From contig JBELIP010000017.1 of NCBI GenBank assembly GCA_042090785.1, forward strand, positions 1 to 44,080: a DNA stretch of 44,080 nucleotides, written 5' to 3'. The notes beneath the pieces are model-generated. The model had not been told where the DNA came from, did not search any database, and saw nothing but the letters and a program-made list of their open reading frames with translations. The position numbers and the translations under genes are program-made. The DNA is from UBA7434 sp042090785. Lineage in GTDB: Bacteria > Pseudomonadota > Gammaproteobacteria > Pseudomonadales > UBA7434. This document shows positions 1 through 7,833 of this stretch, one piece after another (positions within the stretch are counted from its first letter, which is position 1; every line of letters begins with the position of its first letter).

Positions 1-2
1 AC

Positions 3-74
3 TTTAACTTAAGTAATGAGTGTGCTGCTGGTCGTTTACGTAGCAACGCTGCTTCTGGTGATTTAGCTAACTAA
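3..74 (+). CDS. C-terminal end of an unidentified protein (partial)
   Basis: This is the only plus frame open from the left edge; it ends with TAA at 72-74. The visible 23 residues end in ...RSNAASGDLAN and show no motif I recognise. A strong hairpin terminator follows at 185-222, which is what one expects after a gene end. The other two plus frames hit stops within the first 12 bases. The rest of the gene lies outside the window, so neither family nor function can be given, and a chance open stretch cannot be excluded. Confidence 0.4.
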   Translation, partial: FNLSNECAAGRLRSNAASGDLAN

Positions 75-184
75 GTAACAACCAAGTTACATTGTTCGTA
101 TAACTCATCGTCTGAAGTAATACGGATTTAATTTGATTATCTATCTTAGTAACTAAAATAAATAATTAAAAAATGTAACGCTTG

Positions 185-222
185 AAAAACCGCTTCGGTA
201 TCTATCCGAAGCGGTTTTTTTT
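185..222. terminator. Intrinsic terminator, probably bidirectional
   Basis: A perfect stem, AAAAACCGCTTCGG (185-198) pairing with CCGAAGCGGTTTTT (206-219), has a 7-nt loop and runs into eight T on the plus strand. Five A precede it, so it could also end minus-strand transcripts coming from the thioesterase gene that stops at 357. Confidence 0.9.
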
Positions 223-356
223 ATGCTTGTAGATTTTTTAGTGTCGCTTTTATTGCCGACGTTGTAATAAATAAGTTTATAAGGGCGCTTATAAGACACT
301 TAAATTTAAAGATGCTGTGCTTAATACGTTTGCTTATTTGACTGTGACTGCGATTC

Positions 357-782
357 CTACAAATCAACAATCGCAAGAGTCAATTTAGATACACAGCTTA
401 ACTTTCCTTGCTCATCTTCTAAACGTATTTCCCAAACATGAGAACGTTTGCCTAAATGAATTGGGCGCGCAGTGCCGGTAATTAAACCTGAAGATACAGA
501 ACGTAAATGGCTTGCGTTTATATCTTGGCCCAGTGGTTTTGATACTGTGTAATCAATCACATGAGCACCTGCGAGGCTGCCAAGCGTTTCAGCTAAAACA
601 ACATTCGCACCACCATGTACAACACCATAGGGTTGAAAGGTTCGCGCATCGGCTGGCATAGTGCCTTTAATGTAATCATCGCCGACTTCGGTAAATTCAA
701 TGCCTAAATGGTCGACGAGTGTATTTTTATTCATCTGTTTAAGCATGTTGAGGTCGGGGCGGTTGAGCCAGATGTTTGCCAT
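357..782 (-). CDS. Hotdog-fold acyl-CoA thioesterase (MenI/EntH/PaaI type)
   Basis: The 141-residue protein is a single 4HBT hotdog domain that reads through at full length against E. coli YdiI (MenI). Shared features are the QPYGVVHGGA stretch (residues 50-59) with HGG at 56-58, the AETLGS segment with the likely catalytic Glu65, and the INASHLRS and HLGKRSHVW blocks. Family members hydrolyse aromatic or aliphatic acyl-CoA thioesters in the cytoplasm (1,4-dihydroxy-2-naphthoyl-CoA for MenI, mischarged EntB for EntH). No menaquinone or siderophore genes are nearby, so the substrate is open; general CoA-ester housekeeping is as likely. It stands alone, transcribed away from the cyclophilin gene. 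Confidence 0.88.
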   Translation of the reverse strand: MANIWLNRPDLNMLKQMNKNTLVDHLGIEFTEVGDDYIKGTMPADARTFQPYGVVHGGANVVLAETLGSLAGAHVIDYTVSKPLGQDINASHLRSVSSGLITGTARPIHLGKRSHVWEIRLEDEQGKLSCVSKLTLAIVDL

Positions 783-1012
783 AGCGCTGTGTCTCGTGTT
801 TTATTCTCGAGTAAACAAAACAACCATGTTTAAATATCATTAACTTAACTAGCTGTTTGGAGGAGTAGCCATTGTATCACTGATGAAAAAAAGATTGACC
901 CAGGCTCTGACGATAACTTAAAGTAGTATGGGTTGTTTTTTGTACATTACAAGGGGGCGACACATCAATATTAAAACGATTATAAAAACCTGCATTGAAT
1001 TAATAAACGAAA

Positions 1013-1729
1013 ATGTATAACAAAAAGATAATTAGCAAGATGCTAATAACAATGTTGCTGCCGATAGGCTTTCTGATCAATGCTGTGATAGTAAAGGCAC
1101 AACCGACGGTGCGTTTAGATACTAATATGGGCGTTATAGAGATCACTTTGCGCCCCGATGTTGCTCCCATTCATGTCGAGAATTTTATGACCTATGTGGA
1201 TGATGGCGATTATAACGATAGTTTTTTTCATCGCAGTGTCAATGGTTTTATATTGCAGGGCGGCGGCTTTAAATATATAGATCAACTTTTTGACTATGTG
1301 CCAACCGATACACCGATTGTTAATGAGTTTTCTTTATCGAATCTACGTGGCATGGTAGCGATGGCCAAAGTCGGTGGCGACCCTGATAGCGCAACCAGCC
1401 AATGGTTTATTAATTTAGCCGACAATGCGGCTAACCTCGATGCTCAAAATGGCGGCTTTACAGTATTTGCAGAAGTCACCGCGGGTATGGAAGTTGCCGA
1501 TGCGATTGCTGCATTACCTATTGTCAATTTTGGTTTGCCGATAGGCTCTTCACTGCCTATGCGTAATATGCCTTATGATATCCCCATTGATTGGGACTCT
1601 CATCTGGTAATGATTAATGTTGCATCATTTGATACGTTTACTATTCCAATGCTGCCAAATGTATTTATGCTTTTGTTGGGGCTATTTATTATCGTGGTCG
1701 GCAATCGCTTACAGCTTCGCGTCAACTGA
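1013..1729 (+). CDS. Exported cyclophilin-type peptidyl-prolyl isomerase with C-terminal membrane anchor
   Basis: The protein has 238 residues. Residues 1-29 form a signal peptide (KK, then a hydrophobic run, cleavage after VKA). A cyclophilin domain spans about 31-205, with FHRSVNGFILQGGGF carrying the catalytic Arg and Gln, the MVAMAK segment, and SATSQWFIN. It should catalyse proline isomerisation outside the cytoplasm. Ordinary bacterial cyclophilins stop after the domain; this one continues with an IPMLP motif, a ~17-residue hydrophobic segment and a basic end (RLQLRVN). That layout resembles IPTL/PEP-CTERM sorting tails, although the motif is not canonical. The gene stands alone and is followed by a terminator at 1765. 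The ribosome binding site is weak; Met11 is an alternative start but would shorten the signal peptide n-region. Confidence 0.85.
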   Translation: MYNKKIISKMLITMLLPIGFLINAVIVKAQPTVRLDTNMGVIEITLRPDVAPIHVENFMTYVDDGDYNDSFFHRSVNGFILQGGGFKYIDQLFDYVPTDTPIVNEFSLSNLRGMVAMAKVGGDPDSATSQWFINLADNAANLDAQNGGFTVFAEVTAGMEVADAIAALPIVNFGLPIGSSLPMRNMPYDIPIDWDSHLVMINVASFDTFTIPMLPNVFMLLLGLFIIVVGNRLQLRVN

Positions 1730-1764
1730 TAATAAAATCAAAATAGTTTTATTACTTTAAGATG

Positions 1765-1791
1765 AGCCGTGGTTTTTACTACGGCTTTTTT
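1765..1791 (+). terminator. Intrinsic terminator after the cyclophilin gene
   Basis: Stem AGCCGT (1765-1770) pairs with ACGGCT (1781-1786), extended inward by a GG/CT pair, followed by six T. It lies 36 bases after the cyclophilin stop and separates it from rnr. Confidence 0.8.
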
Positions 1792-1979
1792 GATTTGATA
1801 GTGTTTAAATGCTGAATTAAATAGAGAGAGCTTAAGCGAGTACTTAAGAGCGATTTGGCAATTTTACTCTCTTAATCCTGATGAGCCATTAGTTGTCAGC
1901 GAATGGTGGTATGGTGCAAGTTATTCAAAGCATTAGACGATAAAGCTAACGCATAAAAAACAACCATTTCGAGGTCTCT

Positions 1980-4541
1980 GTGGCTAAACGCCCAAAAACA
2001 ATGCCTACCGATACTGCATCCGACCCGCATGCCGATCGGGAATCACTCAATTACAGTCATCCCATCGCCAGTCGCGAGCATATCCTATCGATGATTGCTG
2101 AAGACGGTGCAATGAGCCGTAAGCAACTGCTTAAAAAGCTAGGTATCAAGGGGCAGGAAGGCCGCGAGGCGCTAAGGCGTCGATTGCGGGCCATGGAGCG
2201 TGATAATCAGCTGCTATTCCGCAAGCAGGATGAATGCTTTTATATTCCCGATCCTAAGGCGATGTTGCGTGGTAAAGTTGAAGCGCATCGCGATGGCTTT
2301 GGTTTCTTATTACTGGATGGACAAGAAGATATTTATTTAAGCGAGCGCGAAATGCGTCAGGTCTTTCACGGCGATGAAGTGTTAGTAAGTCCTGCTGGTC
2401 GCAGCCGCCGAGGTGGTGTAGAAGGTAAAATAGAAAAAGTTGTTAACCGCGCCCATGAAACTATTGTTGGACGTTTAAAGTATGAATCGAATCTGTATTT
2501 TGTTATTCCCGATAACCTTCGCATAGGTCAAGATATTTTACTGCCTGATGGTATTGCAGGTTTTGAAGTAGAGTCTGGCGATTATGTTAGCGTTAAGATT
2601 ACTCAATACCCAACACTACGAGTGTCTGCGGCGGGTGTGATTGATGAAGTGCTCGGTGAAGCCTTAGCGCCGGGGTTAGAAATTGATTTGGCTATTCGCT
2701 CTCATGATATTCCTTTTAAGTGGTCAGAAGCGGCTCTAGCGCAAGCATCAACTTTAGGTGATGAACCTGAAGAAGCCGATAAAACCCTTCGCGTTGATTT
2801 ACGCGATTTACCGCTAGTGACTATTGATGGTGAAGATGCCAGAGATTTTGATGATGCCGTGTATTGTAAGCGTCAACGTGGTGGCGGCTTTACCCTGTGG
2901 GTGGCCATTGCCGATGTCTCGCATTATGTGCCGGTGGGTTCTGCTTTAGATCAGCAAGCTTATGAGCGAAGCACCTCGGTGTATTTTTCTGGGCGAGTTG
3001 TGCCGATGTTGCCCGAAGCAATATCGAATGGCTTGTGTTCACTTAAACCGGACGTCGACCGATTATGCATGGTGTGCGAAGTCGATATTAGTGCTGCGGG
3101 TAAAGTCATGCGGCAGCAATTTTATGAAGCCGTTATGCATTCCCATGCACGTTTAACATATAACGAAGTTGCTGAGGCGCTAGGGCTAATCGCTAAGCCG
3201 CCGCGAGCAGGCTTAATGAATCGTTTGCAGTCATTAATGCCCGACCTAGAAAACTTGCGAGCGCTGTATACCTGTTTGCGTGCCGAGCGTTCTAAGCGCG
3301 GTGCCATTGACTTTGAAACTACCGAAACGCAAATTATTTTTAATGCGGATAAAAAAATAGAAACTATTGAACCTGTGGTGCGTAACGATGCGCATAAGAT
3401 TATTGAAGAGTGCATGTTGTGTGCGAATGTTGCCGCAGCCAACTTTTTAGAATCGCAGGATTTGCCAGTACTGTTTCGTGTGCATGAAGGCCCTAAAGAA
3501 CAAAAGCTAGAAAACTTACGCTTATATTTAGGCGAGCTCGGTTTAGGTTTGGGCGGCGGCTTAAAGCCACAGCCTAGTGATTACCAAATATTGATGAGTC
3601 AAATTGAAGAGCGTCCCGATGCGCACCTTGTGCAAGTGATGATGTTGCGTTCGTTAAGTCAGGCCATGTATCAGCCCGATAACGAAGGTCATTTTGGTTT
3701 GGCTTATGATGCTTATTTGCATTTTACTTCGCCCATACGCCGCTATCCTGATTTGTTAGTGCATCGTGCTATTCGAAGCATTGTCCGTAGCCGTAAAATT
3801 TGCGACCAAGTTAAGCGTGTACCTGGCGCTAAAGTGATTGCCAAAAAAATTATTTATCCTTATAGCCAAGCTGACATTGTCGCCGCGGGCATGCATACCT
3901 CTATGGCAGAGCGTCGTGCAGATGATGCGACGCGTGATGTGACTGCATGGCTTAAGTGCGAGTATTTGCAAGATCGCATAGGTGAAACCTTTGCGGGTGT
4001 TATTGCTGGTGTTACACGCTTTGGTATTTTTGTTGAGCTAGAAAATTTATTTGTTGAAGGCTTGGTACATATTAATAGTTTGGGGCAAGATTATTTTCGC
4101 TTTGATCAGGCGCAGCAGCGTTTAGTGGGTGAGCGGACTCATCGTGTTTATTCCTTGGGCGATAAAATTCAAGTGGTAGTGGCTCGAGTTGACCTTGATG
4201 AGCGTAAAGTCGATTTAGAAATGCATGGTGCGCATAAAGCCGGTGGTGATAAAAAACGCTTTAAAGATAAAAAAGCTAAAGAGAGAAAGGAGGCCAGCGC
4301 CAAAAGCTTGAAGGCGGCAGCGGGTACTAAGGGTAAATCTGCGGGTAAAGGCAAACTGAGCGGTAAGAGTAAGTCGAGTAGCAAAGCTAAGTCGAGTGGC
4401 AAAGCTAAGCCGAGCAAAAAAGCTGCAGCAAAAAAGAAAGTCGTTAAAAAAACAAAGTCTAAAGCGGCATCAGCGGCATCTAAGAAACCCTCTACCACTA
4501 AAAAGCCGACTAAACGTAAAGTGCCTCGAAAACCGAAATAA
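1980..4541 (+). CDS. rnr: Ribonuclease R, 3'-5' exoribonuclease
   Basis: The protein has 853 residues (E. coli RNase R has 813). The start is GTG at 1980 with GAGG five bases upstream. Domains in order: N-terminal winged-helix RNase-R HTH (about 28-90), two cold-shock domains (about 90-250), the RNB nuclease core (about 270-600), an S1 domain (about 660-745) and a Lys/Ser/Ala tail (about 760-853). The catalytic acidic set is complete: IDGEDARDFDDAV gives Asp283, Asp289, Asp291 and Asp292, with the spacing of E. coli D272/D278/D280/D281. It degrades structured RNA and takes part in rRNA and tmRNA quality control. Unlike in many gammaproteobacteria it is not followed directly by rlmB, which lies 4.1 kb away. 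The basic tail is longer and more repetitive than in E. coli. Confidence 0.97.
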   Translation: MAKRPKTMPTDTASDPHADRESLNYSHPIASREHILSMIAEDGAMSRKQLLKKLGIKGQEGREALRRRLRAMERDNQLLFRKQDECFYIPDPKAMLRGKVEAHRDGFGFLLLDGQEDIYLSEREMRQVFHGDEVLVSPAGRSRRGGVEGKIEKVVNRAHETIVGRLKYESNLYFVIPDNLRIGQDILLPDGIAGFEVESGDYVSVKITQYPTLRVSAAGVIDEVLGEALAPGLEIDLAIRSHDIPFKWSEAALAQASTLGDEPEEADKTLRVDLRDLPLVTIDGEDARDFDDAVYCKRQRGGGFTLWVAIADVSHYVPVGSALDQQAYERSTSVYFSGRVVPMLPEAISNGLCSLKPDVDRLCMVCEVDISAAGKVMRQQFYEAVMHSHARLTYNEVAEALGLIAKPPRAGLMNRLQSLMPDLENLRALYTCLRAERSKRGAIDFETTETQIIFNADKKIETIEPVVRNDAHKIIEECMLCANVAAANFLESQDLPVLFRVHEGPKEQKLENLRLYLGELGLGLGGGLKPQPSDYQILMSQIEERPDAHLVQVMMLRSLSQAMYQPDNEGHFGLAYDAYLHFTSPIRRYPDLLVHRAIRSIVRSRKICDQVKRVPGAKVIAKKIIYPYSQADIVAAGMHTSMAERRADDATRDVTAWLKCEYLQDRIGETFAGVIAGVTRFGIFVELENLFVEGLVHINSLGQDYFRFDQAQQRLVGERTHRVYSLGDKIQVVVARVDLDERKVDLEMHGAHKAGGDKKRFKDKKAKERKEASAKSLKAAAGTKGKSAGKGKLSGKSKSSSKAKSSGKAKPSKKAAAKKKVVKKTKSKAASAASKKPSTTKKPTKRKVPRKPK

Positions 4542-4607
4542 CGCTATGACTTAGTTGTGTATGTAGAGCTATTGGTATGACGATAATAGCGCCACTTTTT
4601 TAAGGCA

Positions 4608-4634
4608 TAAAAAAACGCCGGCATTGCCGGCGTT
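4608..4634 (-). terminator. Intrinsic terminator for the minus strand
   Basis: AACGCCGGC (4614-4622) and GCCGGCGTT (4626-4634) form a 9-bp GC-rich stem with a 3-nt loop. On the minus strand it is followed by a T run (the A run at 4610-4615 on plus). It would stop transcripts arriving from the PTPS-family gene; on the plus strand there is no T run. Confidence 0.75.
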
Positions 4635-4923
4635 AAAATGAGGTTACTTCTAAAACTGTGCCGGCTATGCCGACTGCGTAACAATGACGATCGTTGCGCC
4701 ATGGGTGTATATAACCACAACACGACGATTTAAAAAATGGGACTTGATGTCCCCTTGTACTCAAATTGTGCCCAAAATGGCCCTCATTGAGCAGAATAAG
4801 GGGTTTGATTAGCCAGCTAACTAGCTAACGATGATCCTATTAAATATCATATAAAACAGTTACTTATGATATTTAAAGCTTTGAGTTGCAGCGGTTTTAG
4901 GCGTTGTTAATGCTCGGTAAAAG

Positions 4924-4971
4924 CACATTTTTGCGCCGAATTAGCACTTGGATATTAATTGCAAAAATGTG
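4924..4971. repeat. 11-bp perfect inverted repeat downstream of the PTPS-family gene
   Basis: CACATTTTTGC (4924-4934) and GCAAAAATGTG (4961-4971) are exact reverse complements separated by 26 bases. The repeat lies 38 bases past the stop of the minus-strand PTPS-family gene. It could be an RNA stem at the transcript end or a protein-binding site; the sequence does not decide. Confidence 0.55.
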
Positions 4972-5008
4972 ATGTAATTCTTACATAGTTCAGCCGTTAG
5001 GCTGCTTT

Positions 5009-5503
5009 TTAGCTGGCCAGCCATGTAGATGAGCCCCATTGGCCGTCGCCCGAAGATACCCCAATAGTGATTTTAGCGACATCATTTTCAGTGAAAAAGG
5101 TATCTGCGTTAACCATTTGGTCAAGAATAAAGTACGAGAACTCTTCGACCGTAGTGTTGCGAATATCCAATATGCGCGTGTCATCGGCAATAAATGTCAT
5201 GATTTCATTATTAAAATGCACATGATACTGCTTGTCGATAAGCTCTATTTTAAGGTGTGGCGATTTACCAGGGAGCAGCATATATTCATCTAATGCCTCG
5301 CAGATATTGCGCAGTCTAGATTTAATTTCCTGATAGTTAAAGCACATGCCATTATCATCAACCGAAGCCGTAACCTCTGCGCGGACCTTGAAGTTGTGGC
5401 CGTGCAGGCGTTCGCGGTCAGTAGCCGAAAAAATGGTAAAGTGCGCTCCCGAAAACTTGAGATCTTCTTTGCTTATATTAATGGTAGTTAATCGGTGAGA
5501 CAT
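5009..5503 (-). CDS. Divergent PTPS/QueD-family protein (PTPS-III-like motif)
   Basis: The 164-residue protein is a single 6-pyruvoyl-tetrahydropterin synthase (PTPS) fold. Zinc ligands are visible as His21 in FSGAHF and His34/His36 in LHGHNF. Classical QueD has a catalytic Cys before the HGH (CxxxHGH). Here no Cys is present and the sequence reads E31-R-L-H-G-H, the ExxHGH signature of the PTPS-III class, whose members can replace dihydroneopterin aldolase (FolB) in folate synthesis. Two further positions look altered: the usual VDF block reads FNY (55-57), and the Asp-His dyad reads Asp72-Glu73. Calling it queD from fold alone would therefore be unsafe. It is divergent from an SDR gene (196 bases between the ORFs), a pairing that could suggest pterin reduction. 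Its real substrate is unknown. Confidence 0.8.
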   Translation of the reverse strand: MSHRLTTINISKEDLKFSGAHFTIFSATDRERLHGHNFKVRAEVTASVDDNGMCFNYQEIKSRLRNICEALDEYMLLPGKSPHLKIELIDKQYHVHFNNEIMTFIADDTRILDIRNTTVEEFSYFILDQMVNADTFFTENDVAKITIGVSSGDGQWGSSTWLAS

Positions 5504-5722
5504 ATTGTTTCCCGTTTCCCGTTGGTCTTGGGGTTACTTTTAGCTTTTAAATAGCGTTAAAACTATGACTTTATGTTTGAATTATCTTAACTCAATGCCT
5601 AAGAGTATATTCGACTATTTATCGTGATGTATTGAAAAATTGAAATTTATCTATAATTCCGCCGATTTTTTTAAGTTAGCCGTTATACTATCGCTATATT
5701 GAATCTTATTAAGAGTTGTTTT

Positions 5723-6430
5723 ATGTCAAACAAGGCCCTTGTAATAACCGGTGCTAGCCGTGGTATTGGTCGAGCCACTGCTCAATTATTTCTCGATGAT
5801 GGTTATCGCGTTATCAATATTTCGCGAAGCGATCCTAAGCTAGCCGGTGTTGTCCATATTAGCGCTGATTTATCGGCAACCGATTGGACGCAAAACATTA
5901 TCGCTGCGTTAGAGTCGGCGCTGGAAGGTATCGATACACTCAGTGTGGTTCACAGTGCAGGTTTATTGCTCAAAGACAATATTCAGTCAGTAACTGCTGA
6001 TGATTTACATCAGGTGATGCAGGTAAACGTAATTGCGCCAGCGCAATTAAACCAGTTGCTGCTGCCATTAATGGGGGCGGGCTCTTCCATTATTTATGTT
6101 GGTTCAACGTTATCCGAAAAAGCGGTAGCCAATAGCTGTTCTTATGTGACGTCCAAACATGCCATGGTAGGTTTAATGCGCGCTAACTGTCAGGATTTAG
6201 CAGGTAGAGGCATTCATGCTGTCTGTGTATGCCCAGGCTTTACTGAAACCGAAATGCTTAGTGACCATGTTGGCGGTAGCCGCGAGATCTTAGATGATAT
6301 TGCCAGTGGCGTTACCTTTAATCGCTTAATTGAGCCAAGCGAAATGGCGCGTACATTAAAGTTTGCCGCCGAAAACCCAGTAATGAACGGCTCGGTTATG
6401 CATGCGAATCTGGGTCAGATTGAGCGTTAA
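5723..6430 (+). CDS. Short-chain dehydrogenase/reductase (SDR)
   Basis: This is a classical SDR of 235 residues. Start ATG 5723 is chosen because AAGAG lies seven bases upstream and the NAD(P) site then sits at the extreme N-terminus; a TTG at 5699 would add eight unneeded residues. Visible motifs are the cofactor-binding TGASRGIG (residues 7-14), VHSAG in place of the common NNAG, and the YVTSK active site (YxxxK) preceded by the catalytic Ser in VGSTLS. CPGFTETEM follows the usual PG motif. The substrate cannot be read from the sequence. Divergence from a PTPS-family gene makes a pterin reductase (sepiapterin reductase or FolM-like) one hypothesis; acyl or sterol substrates are equally open. 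The last 35 bases overlap the convergent MFS gene. Confidence 0.88.
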   Translation: MSNKALVITGASRGIGRATAQLFLDDGYRVINISRSDPKLAGVVHISADLSATDWTQNIIAALESALEGIDTLSVVHSAGLLLKDNIQSVTADDLHQVMQVNVIAPAQLNQLLLPLMGAGSSIIYVGSTLSEKAVANSCSYVTSKHAMVGLMRANCQDLAGRGIHAVCVCPGFTETEMLSDHVGGSREILDDIASGVTFNRLIEPSEMARTLKFAAENPVMNGSVMHANLGQIER

Positions 6431-7697
6431 TACGATTTAATTTATCTTTAACGGCGTCGTCAAGCGTTTTAAGTGTTTGGCTCTGCCAATAAAAACCAGC
6501 AAGAATAAAAACTAAAGCAATACAGCCTGTAATCGTAGCCCATTGCACACCAATATGCTGCGCCAAGAAAGCCATGGGTAATACACCTAATGGCGTTAAT
6601 CCATATGCCATCATCATAAACGAAGACGTGCGACCGCGTTGAGCATCATCAACTAACAACTGTATTGTGGTGGTGTTAAGCGTTTGGCTAGCAGTGCCGC
6701 AAGCACTGGCAATAACTAAAGGAATAAGCGCTAGATAAAAATGACTGGTGAGTGAAAAAGCAATAATCAACACAGCAAAAAGAAGCGCGTTAACGGCCAT
6801 CAGTTTTGTGCGGTTTATACGTTCGCCACGTTGGGCAACCCAAATAGAACCAATAACACCGCCTAGGCCAGACATACCCATCAGTATGCCTAAGCCACGC
6901 TCACCAACAGCCCATATTTGATCGGCAAAAACCACCAAAAATTTTTGAAAGGGCATGGCCAGTAACATAGGGATTAGCCCAAAAAAAATGCATATCAATA
7001 AGGGGCGATAAGATTTTATATACGTGATGCCTGCGAGCACATCTTGGCTGATTTTGGGTTTAATGGTATTGCCATGGCTATTTTTATTGCGGTGAATACC
7101 AAGCATGCACAGCACCGACGTCGAATATAAAGCGACCGCAATAATGTAGGCGCCAACCGTTGAATAGAGACTAATAGCAAAGCCCATCATTGCTGGGCCT
7201 AAGATACGAGATAAATTCATAACAGCACTGGACAGCGCCATGGCATTGCCGAGTTTATTAGGGCCGACAACGTTATAAACTAAGGCGGTACGTGCAGGCA
7301 TAACAAAGGGCATAAATACGCCAGCAATAATACCAGCAATTAATAAATTCCAAAACTCTAATACGCCAAAAATGAGCAATCCCATGACGGCGCATTCATT
7401 AGCTAATAAGATAAGTTGGCCAATAATAATCAGCTTGCGTCGCTCTATACGGTCGCTCATGGCGCCGCCTAACAGCGAAAAAATAAGCATGGGAATAGCA
7501 AAAGCAATATTAATGTAAGCGAGCGACATTTCTTGGTGAGTTAATTCCCAAGCTAAAAATGTGCGGGTAAGTACTTGGCCTTGCATGGCCAAAAAAAAGG
7601 CAGCATTACCGGCCATTAGCCAACGGAATTGGCGAATGTTCAGTGTGTTAAGGGATTGGCGCCAGCCAGAAACTGATGCCGTATCTTGATTTTGCAA
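6396..7697 (-). CDS. MFS transporter, EntS/MFS_3-like exporter
   Basis: The 433-residue protein has about 12 hydrophobic segments and the MFS loop-2/3 signature GGAMSDRIERRK (about residues 77-88), repeated in weaker form after TM8. The overall look, with a short N-terminus leading into NIRQFRWL, is that of the MFS_3 family (EntS-like exporters). The cargo is unknown. The start is doubtful: the upstream in-frame stop is close and the only candidate before TM1 is TTG at 7697, without a good ribosome binding site. The next Met (residue 28) would cut into TM1. Its 3' end overlaps the SDR gene by 35 bases in convergent orientation, so antisense interference is possible. A 7-bp inverted repeat (7716-7736) lies just upstream of the start. 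Confidence 0.85.
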   Translation of the reverse strand: MQNQDTASVSGWRQSLNTLNIRQFRWLMAGNAAFFLAMQGQVLTRTFLAWELTHQEMSLAYINIAFAIPMLIFSLLGGAMSDRIERRKLIIIGQLILLANECAVMGLLIFGVLEFWNLLIAGIIAGVFMPFVMPARTALVYNVVGPNKLGNAMALSSAVMNLSRILGPAMMGFAISLYSTVGAYIIAVALYSTSVLCMLGIHRNKNSHGNTIKPKISQDVLAGITYIKSYRPLLICIFFGLIPMLLAMPFQKFLVVFADQIWAVGERGLGILMGMSGLGGVIGSIWVAQRGERINRTKLMAVNALLFAVLIIAFSLTSHFYLALIPLVIASACGTASQTLNTTTIQLLVDDAQRGRTSSFMMMAYGLTPLGVLPMAFLAQHIGVQWATITGCIALVFILAGFYWQSQTLKTLDDAVKDKLNRINAQSDPDSHA

Positions 7698-7715
7698 GGA
7701 GGTGGCCCGAGTGTT

Positions 7716-7736
7716 ACGCGCTTAACATTAGCGCGT
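7716..7736. repeat. Inverted repeat upstream of the MFS gene
   Basis: ACGCGCT (7716-7722) and AGCGCGT (7730-7736) are perfect inverted repeats with a 7-base centre, placed 19-39 bases before the likely MFS start. Position and symmetry suit an operator or a leader hairpin. There is no T run, so it is not a terminator. Confidence 0.4.
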
Positions 7737-7833
7737 TAGTCAATTAAACATCATAACATGCTGCTTAATTGCTCAGTATTACGATGGTATAAATGCGGTT
7801 ATATTTGCGTATCGAATAATAGCTTCGGTTGGT

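Larger units (their letters stand above)
4542..5008. other. Intergenic region between rnr and the PTPS-family gene
   Basis: No convincing gene is present in these 467 bases between convergent genes. They contain a minus-strand terminator (4608-4634) and an 11-bp inverted repeat (4924-4971). The remainder is AT-rich and shows nothing else I can name. Confidence 0.7.

Noticed and set aside
4169..4498. 109-codon minus-strand Leu/Ala-rich frame inside rnr
   Set aside because: It is the antisense shadow of the Lys/Ser/Ala repeats of the RNase R tail.
7697..7702. AGGAGG on the plus strand
   Set aside because: It is a perfect ribosome binding sequence but no plus-strand open frame follows; it lies antisense at the MFS start.
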